Assembly: GCF_051401765.1 (NCBI RefSeq)
Contig: NC_135064.1
Coordinates: 24,526,001-24,590,000, forward strand
Reading direction: 5' to 3'
Length of the DNA stretch: 64,000 bases
DNA from: Calliopsis andreniformis
Taxonomy: Eukaryota > Arthropoda > Insecta > Hymenoptera > Andrenidae
Each line of letters opens with the position of its first letter. The first letter of the stretch is position 1. Of this stretch, positions 46,791-58,680 are shown piece by piece. The notes under the pieces are model-generated. The model was not told where the DNA came from, searched no databases, and saw only the letters and a program-made list of their open reading frames with translations. The position numbers were made by a program, and so were the translations under genes.

Positions 46791-49100
46791 TTCTCTCACA
46801 ATTATTTCCTCGCCACCCTATAGCAGCGTGGAGTGACATTGTGCTGGCGGGGCGCGGAAACGGGGAAAGGTGGAAAAGAGGACGGTTGAGAGGGAGGGGA
46901 GCGAAGGCGGCAGAGGGAAGAAGAACGAGAGGGAGGTCCGTAGAAGTGGATGAGGTCGCGTTGCCATTAACACCTCCGCCGGTGGCGCAGTGTACTTCAA
47001 ACAAATTAAGTGCGGCCGTAATTGCGTTACGGCCGCGACGCCGAGGAGTCTCTCTCTTTCGAGTCTCGGCAACCGTGGTCCCATCCCCCCCGATATGATG
47101 GCGGTGATAAACAAGGCTGGCTGGCTCGAGAAAGGGGAGGCTTGCGCGTCGCCAGCGAGGATGAAAGGTTGCACCAAGGTGGAATTTGTCGCGGTGCAAG
47201 CCTTTGAATGTTGAAACGGCTCCGCGCAGGCTATTTCTGTCTCGCCAACAGCTATCAGCCTCGCTTCCTCCCTCGCGCCCCTCGTCACCACCCTTTGGGG
47301 GACCCTTGCTTTCTATAAATTCACTTATTCCGTGCGCCACGGTTGTTTACTTGTGCTCCGCGGTTTCGAGCGCTCGGAATAGTTTTTATCCCGACGAAAG
47401 AGGCGGAGAGAGAGAGAAAGAGAGAGAGAGAGGTTTTGAGGGAAGTTTGAAAATCCGCGACGACTCGCGCCGGGGCGGATCCCGTGCTTTTGTACGCGTG
47501 TCGCTTTCACTCGGTTTCATTATCGTGCGCGAAATAGGAGGGCGGATTTAATAATCGGACGGTTTAATTTAAATTCAGAACGGAAGAGTTTGAAGGCTTA
47601 AGTGGACGCGCGAGCGGCAGCCCTACAGCCCGCGGGCGAATCGCTAATTCGACGCTTTAATTTGAATTTTGAAATTAAAAAATTTCAACGGAGCTCGGGA
47701 TATACGTGGAACGAGAAGGGGACCGAGGTACTTTCAATTTGAATGCAGAAGCGTGAATTTCGAGGGTTTATCCCCTCCTGCTGGAAAATCGTGGGGCTCG
47801 TGTTGCGATTCACGGAACTAATTCTTTGGGAAGAGCCTGGTCTTTCGTGGAAAAGTCGTGAATGCGTTTTAGTTATTCGATTATTATATCCACTCAACGA
47901 TATTCAAATCATCAAATTAACTGCTGGTATTATTCTTTCGAAAACAAAATATGAGACGTTAATTGTCCCCCAGTTAAAAAGCGTAAATTAATGTTTGATA
48001 CTTGAAATGAAGTCATACGTTTGATCTTTTTATTTATACATGACCATCCGTTCACGAACAAATTCGTTAACGCGTAAAATTTCGCAAGAACTTTATTTAC
48101 GACTCTCGTGATTCTTATTGACAGAGTCCCGTATCGCAACGACTTCGTAACTTGTTTATTATAAGTGGCTCGCCGCGTGATTTATTAGCTTTAATGTCCG
48201 CCACACAGGACAGTTTTGCAAAACAGAGATTCGGCGCGTCAACATCGGACGCCGTTAAACTCGTGCCAGAGTGGGAATCGTTACAAAGCTATAAAGTTAT
48301 CTTCATAAACATCGATACACAATGTACACAAGTGTGCTTATATGTTTCGGTTTCGTCTGTTGTACACAATTGGAACGGCTGCGACGAAACGCAGAATCGG
48401 TTTCGTCGCGGGTCACTGGGATATGCCAGCTTTACGATTTTGTCTTTCAACAGTTTCCGTCTGGCCGTAACAACTGTACAGTCGGGAGCCAGTACATAAT
48501 AATAAGAAGAAGAACAGTTTCTGTCATCTGCTCATTCTCTCAATTCAGCTACTCGTAAGATTCTTTTTAATATTTTTATCTCTGACACGAGGTGACTCGT
48601 GTCGATTAAATTGTTTTGCATTAAGATTGGAGTAACGTGTTTAATTCTTCTGTTGATTGAATATTGTGAATTTTGAATTATTGAAGCAGCGGTTAATTTG
48701 AATATTTATTTGAAAATTTGAATATTTAAAAATTTAAAAAGAATTTCTACACCTCTATAAATGGAGCGTACCTATTGTTTACTGATTCAGTTTGCAGACT
48801 GAAAAATTTATTCGGAATACCCATCACCCATAAAATATTCTAAAACTCCCACATTCGTACCGAATCTATCATTCCAAAATCCCAGTTAACTCTCGACGTT
48901 TTTTTATCGTCCCGCCAGTGAATATTTAATTCACTCAACGATGGTCAATTTATGTTCGCGTTTCAAAGCCAGTTGTTTCCGTACACCATTTCGAAGTATA
49001 TAGACATAAAATGATTTTTCCGTCATTTCGGAGGTACAAAAGTTTAAACGCTGTTACGTCACGTTAAAATCAAATTGTTTCTCGTAGAGCGGAAACAAAC
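46791..49100. other. GC-rich block then mixed AT-rich DNA; no gene recognised
   Basis: The minus-strand frames of 186 and 157 codons (46780-47340 and 46818-47291) share the same bases in different frames and are opposed by three + frames. This is the mark of stop-poor CpG-rich DNA rather than a gene. GACGGTTTAATTTAAATTCA near 47558 recurs in altered form near 47650. TTTGAATATTTAAAAATTT-type words occur at 48700-48740. Confidence 0.6.
47406..47432 (+). repeat. GA microsatellite with one interruption
   Basis: GAGAGAGAGAGA, AA, then GAGAGAGAGAGAG. Confidence 0.9.
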
Positions 49101-50640
49101 GCGGGATGTTAAGCAAAAAAAAGAGGGAAAAATGGCGAAAAACAGAACGGTGTTTATATCGGCGGGGCACGTTCCCGGAAACTCCAATTAAATGTATTTT
49201 ACTGAAAAATTCTCTCGAGAACAGCGAGTTTACAAATTAATTCCAAACCGGCCGAACGCAGCACCATTTGCCACGTAACTACATCCAGCAAACGGGGGAA
49301 ATAAATTTAACCTCATTAAAAAAATACACAAGCAATACATATATTTATTATTCAAAGAACAATTATCGCGATGTTGCAACAACCATTATTACTCGCTTTT
49401 TAAACTTCCCCCACCCCGAACTCGATGTAACTTTCCACTGGACAAAGCATCAAATCCTCTCGCCACTTCCCGCAGCTCTTCGAAAAGCCAGGCGAGCGAG
49501 TTTCGCTGGCAGCGGCACCCCAAACTCGTACTCCGCGATATCGTCGGCATCGCAGAAGTTTCTCCGTGAACGACGAAGGGCTGAACCAGGGAGGGGAAAA
49601 AAAAGGATCGTTCGGCTAATGCTCGTCGGCGAGAACGGTCGCGCGCGCCAGGCAGCGGCCGCCGATCACGAATTACGAGCTGTAAGTTTACGCCTGGGCC
49701 TGAATTTATCGCGGGCCATCGGCCAGCGACGTAAAAACGGCCCCTGCGCCCTGTCCACCACCCAGCCCGATATTACTACAGCCGGATCCGGGATTCGAGC
49801 GTAAAATATACGCTCAGTCCAATTCCGCGCGCGAGAACTCACGATGGCAGCTCATTTCGAATTCCCCGAATACGCGCGGGGCCGCTGGCGTGGGGAGGCG
49901 AAAGAAAGGTCGGCCCTGTGGGATGGAGGCACGGGAGGAGGGGGTGAGACATAAGGATCCGGGGGATATAAGAAGAAATCCGCGAGGCTCCGCTCGTATA
50001 TTTTAATCAGGGCCCTCTGGCTCCGCCGCCCTCTCCCCACACCCCATTCCCGCCACCCTCTTTCCTTTATCTCCGTCTCATCTCCCGTTCCCGCCCGCTG
50101 CTCCCTCCGCTCCCTTTTGTCGAATTGCTCCGCCCGTGGAGACTTATAAAAGGGGGAAGGAGCGCGGTAGTAGCGAGGAAGAAAAAACGCGGGCTCACCG
50201 GCCGGATGAAAAGAGCTGAATAACTCCGGGATAAAAGCCGAATAAATCTTTTTATTATGCCCCGTACCCGTGTCTGCTCGAGCCTAACCCAACCATCTCG
50301 CCCGAGGCTCGTTCACACGTCTCCGTTTTTCTCTGTCGCTCCCTCTTCTCTCCCCTCACCTTCTAGTTTTCTCTTTTGCTCCGGCTTTCTATCTTGCTTC
50401 AGTCCTCTCGTCCATTTCTTTCCCTCCGCCAAGGACCCCACCTTTTCGCCTCCCTATCTTGCTCCTTTCATGCCCCTCTTCAACGATCGACCCCCTTTTC
50501 TTGCTCTGTCGCGCGAATGCGTCTCCCTGTACACTTTGCGCGTCGCTGTTGTCCTTTTCCTACCTCCCTGACGCGAGTATCGCCGATGAATCCGGCTAAC
50601 GAGAACACCTTGTCGCGCAGGGGGATACCTCGGCAAGCTT
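49101..50640. other. GC-rich block with purine tract, TATA-like site and long pyrimidine tract
   Basis: A 178-codon + strand frame (49268-49804) has no recognised motif. A pyrimidine-rich tract runs from about 50030 to 50575, interrupted by the short GC/AG-rich stretch around the TATA-like word at 50145. The frames over the tract are Ser/Pro/Leu/Phe-rich. No gene can be supported. Confidence 0.55.
50145..50152 (+). promoter_or_regulatory. TATA-like element in a GC-rich block
   Basis: TATAAAAG is a strong TATA-box match with GC-rich flanks (GAGACT upstream, GGGGAAGG downstream). No TCAGT-type initiator lies about 30 bases downstream (around 50175), and no downstream frame or splice donor supports it. 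Confidence 0.2.
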
Positions 50641-53330
50641 CGCTTTTAATAATTGATTTTCATTTCGGGTGCGACTGTGGAGCGTGGAAGTGGAGTTTGG
50701 GGTGTTGGTACTAGACGTGTCAGGGGACTTCTTATGGGATACGTATAGTGTGGTAGAGCGTGGAGATTCGGGTATGTGGAGGATCGTTTGTTGTCTCTAT
50801 TCATAGGCTGGAAAGTTTAGGTTTCGTGAATCAATGATATTCTATTGAGTGATTAGATTTACAAGATGAAGTGCCAGTGTTTAATTTTATAAGAAATTTG
50901 CAGTGTCATAAAATCTGCCTCAGATTTGTATCTGATAGAATTCCCTAATGAATAATTTCATCGTGAACCAAAGTTATTAATTCAGCAGCTACAATAAACC
51001 GCAGAAACATGCCTCGTTTTACAGAAACATCTCTCGTGAAGAGGGGCAGCGTGGTGGATACGTTCCCATTGTCACGCGCAACGCAGATCATTAAGGCATA
51101 CACTTATATTTTCGTTAATGTATGCAGGGTTGTACGCTATGCGTGTATCGGCTCGCGCGATAAATCGTAAATTGTATTTAGGTAATACGAATATCTGCGA
51201 TGACATGGACATCCGCCAATTCGGATATTTGCCGATACGCGGCTAACCATATTATGAATATCCAGCGACGTTAATATTCGGATAGTCGGCCGACCACGCG
51301 CCCGCGTGTATTTAGGTATTTAGATAGCCCTGCCCGATATGAAACGATGGGTACACTTTCGCTTAGGCGATCCTGTGTGCTGCATACATGCCACGTGCAT
51401 GTACACAGTTATTTATCCATCGTAATCGGTTCCACAATTTCAGGATAGGGGAAATTGTAATCATATGCATGAGGGAATTGAAGACTGAAAGTGACGAATC
51501 TTTCAAGGTTTTTCTAGGGTTACAGATTTCTTTTCTGTTCTGTCAACTGTTAAATTAAGTTCTATATTCTATTCTCATTAGAAGTTAAACGTAAAAGTGT
51601 ATTAAGCGTATCGTGACTTTTTAAAGAACACGCATTTAAGTACTAGAGTTTTGAAAAATTCTACTGAGATTCTTTCAAATTCAGTTCGAAGTCACGTAAT
51701 TAAAATAGCGAAAGAAGCAAAGTTGATCTGTTTAAAAAAATAATGTTTCATTGATTGAAGTGAAAAATTTTATTGAGATCATGAGAGACTTCTGTGTCCT
51801 ATTTCATCAATGAATACACAGACTAAAAATATGTCTCACTTCTCTGATACTAGATATATCTGCAGATAATGTAATGTAACACCAAAAAAGACTTTTCAAT
51901 ATTATAACAATCACTTCCACTTATTTGTCATAAGCTTCTTCGGTAAGGTATAGTTATGTCTCTGCATGTTTTAAATAAGTGTGAATCTCGAGCATCCTCC
52001 ATACACTTCGGAAATAGACGCCAAGGAAAGGAAGCATTCGCGTAAGTTTACCTTCTCAGCCGGATGAGGTCATTTTCGAGAGTATCTAGAGACCAGATCC
52101 TGAAACTTTTAAAAGTGCACGGGCGTGTGGTACGAGTAGAAATATCCTGAAAGGAAATTCAATCGGTGAATTCGAAGCGGGAGTTTGCGAAAACACGAGG
52201 GGGAAGAAGTTCCCACAGGAAAGGGAAGCGACGCGAAAACGTATGGAAACGCGATTGCGGGTTTGAAAAAAGCGTCAAATTGAACTTCGCGAAAATAACG
52301 GTCTCGTCTGTCGTACATACAACATCTAAACCAAATTAAAATATGTTTTGGGGTGTCTAAAATAATTAAAAAGAAAATCCATAACCGATACGATTATTAC
52401 AAATATATTAAGTTATTAGATAAATGCTTTTAGCTAAGCACTACACCTCTCGCTATTCTCTGATCTAAAAACATTTCGAATGTTTAACATTTCATAAAAG
52501 TTAAACCTGCGAAATTATAAAACTTCTCAATTATTAATTCCAAGTCAGAATTGCTATAAAACGAAAGCAGATTGAACATTTTTGTTCCGCTTGACCTCTA
52601 CGACCACCCCCGCAAATATTTAACCTGCACAGGACACACCTATTTTTGCCCGAGGAACGAGAGCATGATTGGTGAATAAAATGAACAGTGAATGCGTTCG
52701 CGCAGCAAATCTGTTGCCATTCGAATCAATTTATTTTTCAATCGAACCGTTAAGAGCGAGCGAATAATGCGCTCCGGGAAAATAATTCTCTGTTTAATTA
52801 CGGCGGCGTGAAAAACACGGGTGCGACGCAAAAAGATGAGGTCGAATGAGCGCGTTCGCGAAATCGTTTCGTCCCGTGGCTCAAGGATCGTGAAATGATC
52901 GAAATAATTTCGCAAAATCCGTAAAATTCACAACTTGGCAAATTGTTCCGGTAACGAGGCGCCGTGTAACGTGATAAAACGGGCCGAAATCATTGTGAGC
53001 CTCGCGCGAAATTATTTTCAGACTGCGCGAGAATGATCCTCGTAACGTTTATTGTAATTGAAATTAAATTCGCGCCAGGCGAAAGTTCCGAATTTCGCGC
53101 GAGGTCCTCCCGCCGCTCGATCGTTTTAATTCCATTATCCCCTGTGCTCGCGCGCGGGCGCACGCTTCTCCGCGTGCTTCCCGCTGACCACTCGGAGGGA
53201 GAGGGATGTTTCGAACGGGGAGACCACGATATCCCCCGATAGGGAGTACTAATAATCGTACGATGTACGCGCGGCACGTTTCATTTAGCAAATTGCCAAT
53301 AAATGGCGATGGCCATCGCGTGGAGCTCAC
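50641..53330. other. Non-coding: alternating short valleys and GC-rich patches
   Basis: The opening at 50641-50830 is strongly G/T-rich. ATTCGGATA followed by GCCGA or GTCGGCCGA recurs at 51219 and 51276. Donor-like GTAAGTTTACC at 52040 follows AAGCATTCGC, but no frame or acceptor supports an exon. The frames at 52.6-53.3 kb overlap on both strands. No gene is recognised. Confidence 0.6.
50721..50743 (+). repeat. Copy of a dispersed repeat
   Basis: CAGGGGACTTCTTATGGGAT followed by ACG is nearly identical to the copy at 54315 and to the minus-strand copy at 33722-33744. Confidence 0.65.
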
Positions 53331-53600
53331 CCCATAAACGCGGCTCTACCCTATCTTTCTTCCCTTTTCAGCCCCGAATGTACTGTCGCCTACCTTCTCT
53401 CCTCCACTCTTATCTCTTTCCTCTCTCTCTCTTTCACCCCATCCTTGTCTCTACCCTTTCCCCTTCGCTCCGTATCTTGCCCCCTGTTTGTGCTCTTTTT
53501 CTCCACCCTTGCAGCTATACAAACCTTCCCTCTTTCTCCGTGTACTCCGCCTTCTCTCCGTCTCTGTCAGTCACCCCAACCCCCCCGAGCTTGGCGTCAA
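53331..53600 (+). repeat. Polypyrimidine tract
   Basis: About 270 bases dominated by C and T, including (CT)6 at 53421-53432. The 111-codon + frame across it is Ser/Pro/Leu-rich and reflects composition. Confidence 0.8.
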
Positions 53601-56190
53601 CTCTCGACGAATTAAGTTCCAAGAGGGAGGTTTCGTAGAGAGTTTATGGGGTTAGGTTACCGTAGCCGATTTCAACCCCTGCTACAGAGATTGGTATCTA
53701 CACCTACGGTGGCGGAACCCTCCCTTCCATTGTACAATGTCATATGTGTGTGCCTGGTTTTCGAGCGTGTAACGAGAGCCCCGTGTATGGATGCGTCGAG
53801 TTTCGGGGTAGTTGCGCGCGCGCATGTGTCCGTGCGTGACGCGTAGCACGCGATCGTCAAGCCCAAAGCCATAAACGTAAACAAGGGTTGTTAGGACTGC
53901 CTCCGGGCAAGAGGCGGCACTTACAATCAGGACTAAATATTTTGCACCCTTCGACAAGGACGAATCGACACGAGGGGGTTGATCGAAACGCAAATTGATT
54001 TCGTGTTTTGCGCTGCCTCGAGGATGGTGGATTGTTTTGCCAAGGGAGAGATGGTGGATTCGGTGAAGTTGATGTATGCGTGAAAGGCGTATTTAATTAT
54101 TTTTTTGTGACGAGATTGACCCTCGGGGAAACAAAGAGAGAAGAGGACCACAAGCCAGAAGAGATTGAGAAACCCTGATCTACTTGATAACGCATATTTC
54201 TATTCATGTAGTTGCACCCAATGCAAAAAAAAGAAACATAATGAAAATAGTTACACCTAGGTACTATTATGTCTGTTCAGAAATCCTCTAAAACGTATTA
54301 GAAGTAATGCATTCCAGGGGACTTCTCATGGGACACAAATGTTACGTAGGAACCTACCTAGATCTAGTATTAAACACAACACTAGAAAAAATAAAAATAT
54401 CTATAGTATAAAACAGTGACTCTTTAAGAGGAAGTCCTCCATAGGTTTCTAAAATAAAACTCACAACACCGTCTGATTATCACGGCATGCGTATTCGCCG
54501 ATCGCACGATCCTCGATTGCAGGGGATTAATCTTCAGCCGCGAGTTCCGCGGACCAGGATCGGGGGGAAATGAAACGTACACTGGCGGTACAAATCGCGC
54601 CGCTCTTAATATTAAAACGGTATTGATCGTCGACAATTAATTACCTCGTCGAGCCGCCGGTGAATCGTAATGGCGCAATCTGATACGGCCGCGGTCCCGT
54701 CGACCCGTTTGTTCGCTCTCAAAGGGGGAGGGGAAAAAAACTGTTGATTTACGTGTCGGTTAAACCAACCAAATTACTTTGTACAATCAACACGGGCCCG
54801 CGTATACCGTGTTGGCGCAAAGCAAATTAGCCGCGCCCGAATATTGACATTTTTATCTCCGCGTGGCATAGCTGTTGATTTCAGCCGCGCGCGTTCATTA
54901 CATTCAGAGCCTCCCGCGTCGCGTCACGCCACCCCCTTCGCTCACCTACGATCCGATTTTAAAACTGTCACGAAGCTTACAGCTCTGAGTGCATCAAACC
55001 CCGAACGCGTATCGATACCAATATTGGTCAGACCACCTTGATGCAACGCAGTTAATCACGCCCCTTTTTCCACCTGCGTCCAGTCAATTTTTTACGGTGA
55101 ATGGCTGAATATCTGTCTCAACGTTTTTATTTGTGAAGGATATGCGATCGATGGCTAGGACGTGTGTGTGAGCGTGTGTGTCAAAAGGTGGAGGTATTTG
55201 TTGTTCATTTTGATTGCTGTGAATAATGTATGTATATGTACCTAATGTTTAACAGATTCGAGACCAGTGTGGTTTACTAAGACCATCCTTAGCTGCCGAC
55301 GACAGTCTTCTAATTGTAAGTACGTATAAAAATAATTGACCAACAAGTGGGTTATGGGTCTCTAATATGTTATGAGGGTAGTCTAGTGGATTTCTTACTT
55401 TTTATTTTTAATACTTGTTTTGCTGTTCTTTTTTCTCTTTCATAATAATATCACACTTCCATGGAAGAATAGCCACGAGTAAACAGTATACCTACACTTT
55501 TTATCTTAATCAAAAAAGACCTAAGTAACGTGCCAAGGCTACTTACCCCCTGCAAACCCTGTCAAAACAATTTATGAGAGAACCAGGAGCATGAGCTTAC
55601 AAGCTGCTTACAACACAATGCACAAATACCCTAAATTTACAACACGACCACACTCCGTTAATTTGTTAACCGTGATCAAGTCACATCAACAATAAATAAC
55701 ATTAAGGTTCCCGTGACGCGTACGAATTAGCCTCCTCATTATTAAACGACGCATATTTTTCTACTACATCAACCCCGTCTACGCTGCACGCATCAACCAC
55801 GTTCAACAGTGACAAGCATTTTTCACCGTAATTACTTTCAATTACAGATAACGTTAGCGCAGCGCGGGCGTTTTCGTTAAATACAACCAGGGGGGTGGAA
55901 GCGTCGCGACTTAACGAGCCAGCGACACGCACGCTGAATTGTTAACGAAAACCAACAACAGATAAATTCCCCACGAAACAGTCCCTTAAAAAACCGAAAC
56001 CTTCCTCGTCTCCACAAAAAAGAAACAGAAAAAGGAGGCAGGACAATCCTGCAGCTTTCTGTGTTATCCCAGCGTCGACGATACGATTCAGGAATCAAGC
56101 TTTTTCGCGGGACACGAACCGTATCTCCGCGTTCATCCGCTGAAGCTTCTCTTCAGGGACGTGTCACGAATTCATCGTGGCCCGTAAGCT
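53601..56190. other. Non-coding: GC-rich patches and valleys at 54.0-54.5 and 55.1-55.7 kb
   Basis: The valley at 55081-55690 begins G/T-rich, with a GTGTGTGTGAGCGTGTGTGT stretch at 55165-55184, and ends C/A-rich (55535-55670). The frames are short, apart from overlapping ones of about 70-100 codons at 53.6-54.0 kb. No gene is recognised. Confidence 0.6.
54315..54337 (+). repeat. Copy of a dispersed repeat
   Basis: CAGGGGACTTCTCATGGGAC followed by ACA. This is the best-preserved of the copies in the window. Confidence 0.65.
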
Positions 56191-56230
56191 CTCCCTCTCT
56201 CTCCCTCTCTCTCCCTCTCTCTCCCTCTCT
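56191..56230 (+). repeat. Four perfect units of a 10-bp repeat (CTCCCTCTCT)
   Basis: Four identical 10-mers in tandem, at the edge of a GC-rich block. Confidence 0.95.
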
Positions 56231-58680
56231 ATCTCTGGAGTCCTCCCGACTCGACAACGTCGCCGCAACAGCGGAAACGACAAGGCCGATGACTACGGCG
56301 CCTGCAGGGACGAGAGGGGGCTGAGGGTGCCATTACATTAATCCCGAAAGTCCCGACGAGCGCTCTCGGGGGCTCTTCGGGGCGTAAAGTGTCACGAAAG
56401 TGTCAGCTCCGACGCTCTCCGCAAGGTACACAGCGTGTACAGGCCGTGAACGAAGCGCGCGTGCACACATGCCACCCTCCGCCCCGTGTGTACGTGGAGT
56501 TGCACACGAGGCGAATGTACGGCTTCCAGCGATGTGGGGCGAACTACAACAAGAGCAGCGAGGGGTAGGGGAACCCCCTCCGAAGATCAAAGGAGCCACG
56601 CGGAACGACGCTGAATAGCACGGTGGTTTAGCGAAACGGCCTGCCGAACAGATGGATGGAGCCAGTGCAAAGGGGTGGCTGCGTGTGCGACGAGAAGTTG
56701 TCCGGGGATGGAGATCAGGCGACCGCGCCCACCCCCACGGGAAGGGATTTTGAAAGCAAATACGAGCGCGGACGAAAAGTTCCCCTGTCAAAACTGTGGT
56801 TTCGTGGGGAGGGAGGGAGCTATGGAGAGAAGGAACATGGGTATAAGTAATGGCGATCCATACCCTTTTTATGCGGAGTGCAAGTTAATTATGCAGTTTT
56901 GGGTGGTCTACTTTCTGCTGGGTCACTGTAAGTCATTAACCCCTTTAGGGAACAAGTGTCTGACATCTGGTGACTGTGGTTATGTAATTATTTTGTGACA
57001 TTTAGTCCGAGGGATATACAGTTTGTAAAATTTTCAACTGCATAATGGGATGCTGTGTCTTCACTTTAGCGAATGAGGAAGAATTGAAGTTTAATTAATA
57101 TTGGGATTGAATCTGCTTTGAAATTGAACTTGGTGTAATGAAGATTACTCGCCAAGTTGTTGGATTTCTATAATTATTTTCCTTAAGATTTACTATCGCA
57201 CCAATTAGTCAGTTATTAGCGATTCTGAACGATTCAGTGCCTTTAAATTAATGAACAAGGTTATATCCTACGTATATTGTTATAGGGAATAAATGAGGAG
57301 GAATTTTCCATTTAATATTTCACTCTGCTCACATTAAATTTCAAATACTCGCAGAGTGAATCGAAAATTCGAACCAAAGGCCCTCTATAAATATTTTTTT
57401 TCCGTAGGAAAAATGCCTAAAGAGGAGCTTTTATGTTAAAATAACTCCAGCCCCGTCACACACTGAAAAGCACTAAAAATGCCCTCCGCCACCCGCAGCC
57501 AGGTAACAAACGCACCCCCCGACAGTCTGGCGGGTGGTGATTAATGGAGAACGATCGTGAAATTGTAATTAACGTAAAATTCGGCGTACGTCGAACGGTA
57601 AACAGGCTGGGGCCGCGATTATTGGAGGTAATTAGGGGTGCATCGAAGCGTGTGTAACTTTTGCTCGTCTACTTTCCGGCTGGAAATATTGTGGCGGCCG
57701 CGTGTCCCGGCGGGCCGCAATTTTAATGGGCGAGGAATCGAACGGTGGCCACTTTAAACGCGTCGCGTCGCCCGACCCAACTTCTCCTAACCCTTTTCCC
57801 AAGCCGCCTGTGTAAATTATAAAACCACCGACGGAATCATTAATGCGGCCGAGCATCGCGCTCGATTAAATAATGCAAGTTCATTACGTGCATAATTAAA
57901 AGTTGGCCAGGACAAGCGTCGACGAACCGAACGTTATTCTCGATGGCCACGCGAATATCGGCGCATTTCTATGAAAAATTCAGCCGGAGCCGAGTATGTA
58001 TAGGCCGGGTGAATATTTCATTCGTGACACGACGGAAGATAAAGGTCGAGCAATTTCGTTATATTATCGGTTAAATTTTGCAAGGCGCACGTGTTAAAGT
58101 GGCGGTGTGGAACGTCTGTAATTTCGCGGCAGACAGGGAAAACCGCGACGTATCGGTTTTTCACCTCTTTTTTTCCTGACAATTCGCTGGACTCCGCGAG
58201 GTCGTGACTCAAACGACCGTGGAATTGTTTGCAATCGTACGTCAGACTTCCATGGACTTCCATTTCCGTGGACTTTGGGAACAGAGGGCTGCGAAGACTA
58301 GGAAAAGGGAACGAAGAGGGTACATGTATTTTTGAACGCTGTAGGGTACTGCCTTGGCTAGTGTTTCTAAAATTAAATGCTCAGATATGGGGTTGACGCT
58401 TTTACCTTTGTACCTTGTACGATCTTTTAAGAGAAATATTTCTAACTTAATGTCTGACTATTTCTTACATATTTGCAAAATTAACTAATTTTATTCATGC
58501 CTCGATCTTTGGTAGTAGTACCTATACTAGTACAATGACAGATTTCCATCCACATGCTAAAAAAGATCGACGCAACAGACAATCTGTGTAGAACTATAAA
58601 TAAAGTTTCCAACAGATCCCAAAAATTCATCACTGTTGCAGAAAGTAATACGAAACCTGTAACCGAGGGAAAGGATTGAA
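56231..58680. other. Non-coding: GC-rich block, valley, GC-rich block, valley
   Basis: A 152-codon minus-strand frame (56333-56791) is Arg/Ser/Pro-rich and overlaps three + frames. The valley at 56851-57490 starts G/T-rich and ends C-rich (57440-57510). The valley at 58261-58680 has the same polarity. No gene or RNA is recognised. Confidence 0.6.

Noticed and set aside
46780..47340. 186-codon minus-strand open frame
   Set aside because: A second 157-codon minus frame and three + frames cover the same bases; no known motif.
49268..49804. 178-codon + strand open frame
   Set aside because: Half of it spans AT-rich DNA and half CpG-rich DNA, with no motif and no splice context.
52040..52050. 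Donor-like GTAAGTTTACC; a similar GTAAGTTTACG occurs at 49682
   Set aside because: Isolated sites without a matching acceptor or a credible exon frame; such words are expected by chance in 64 kb.
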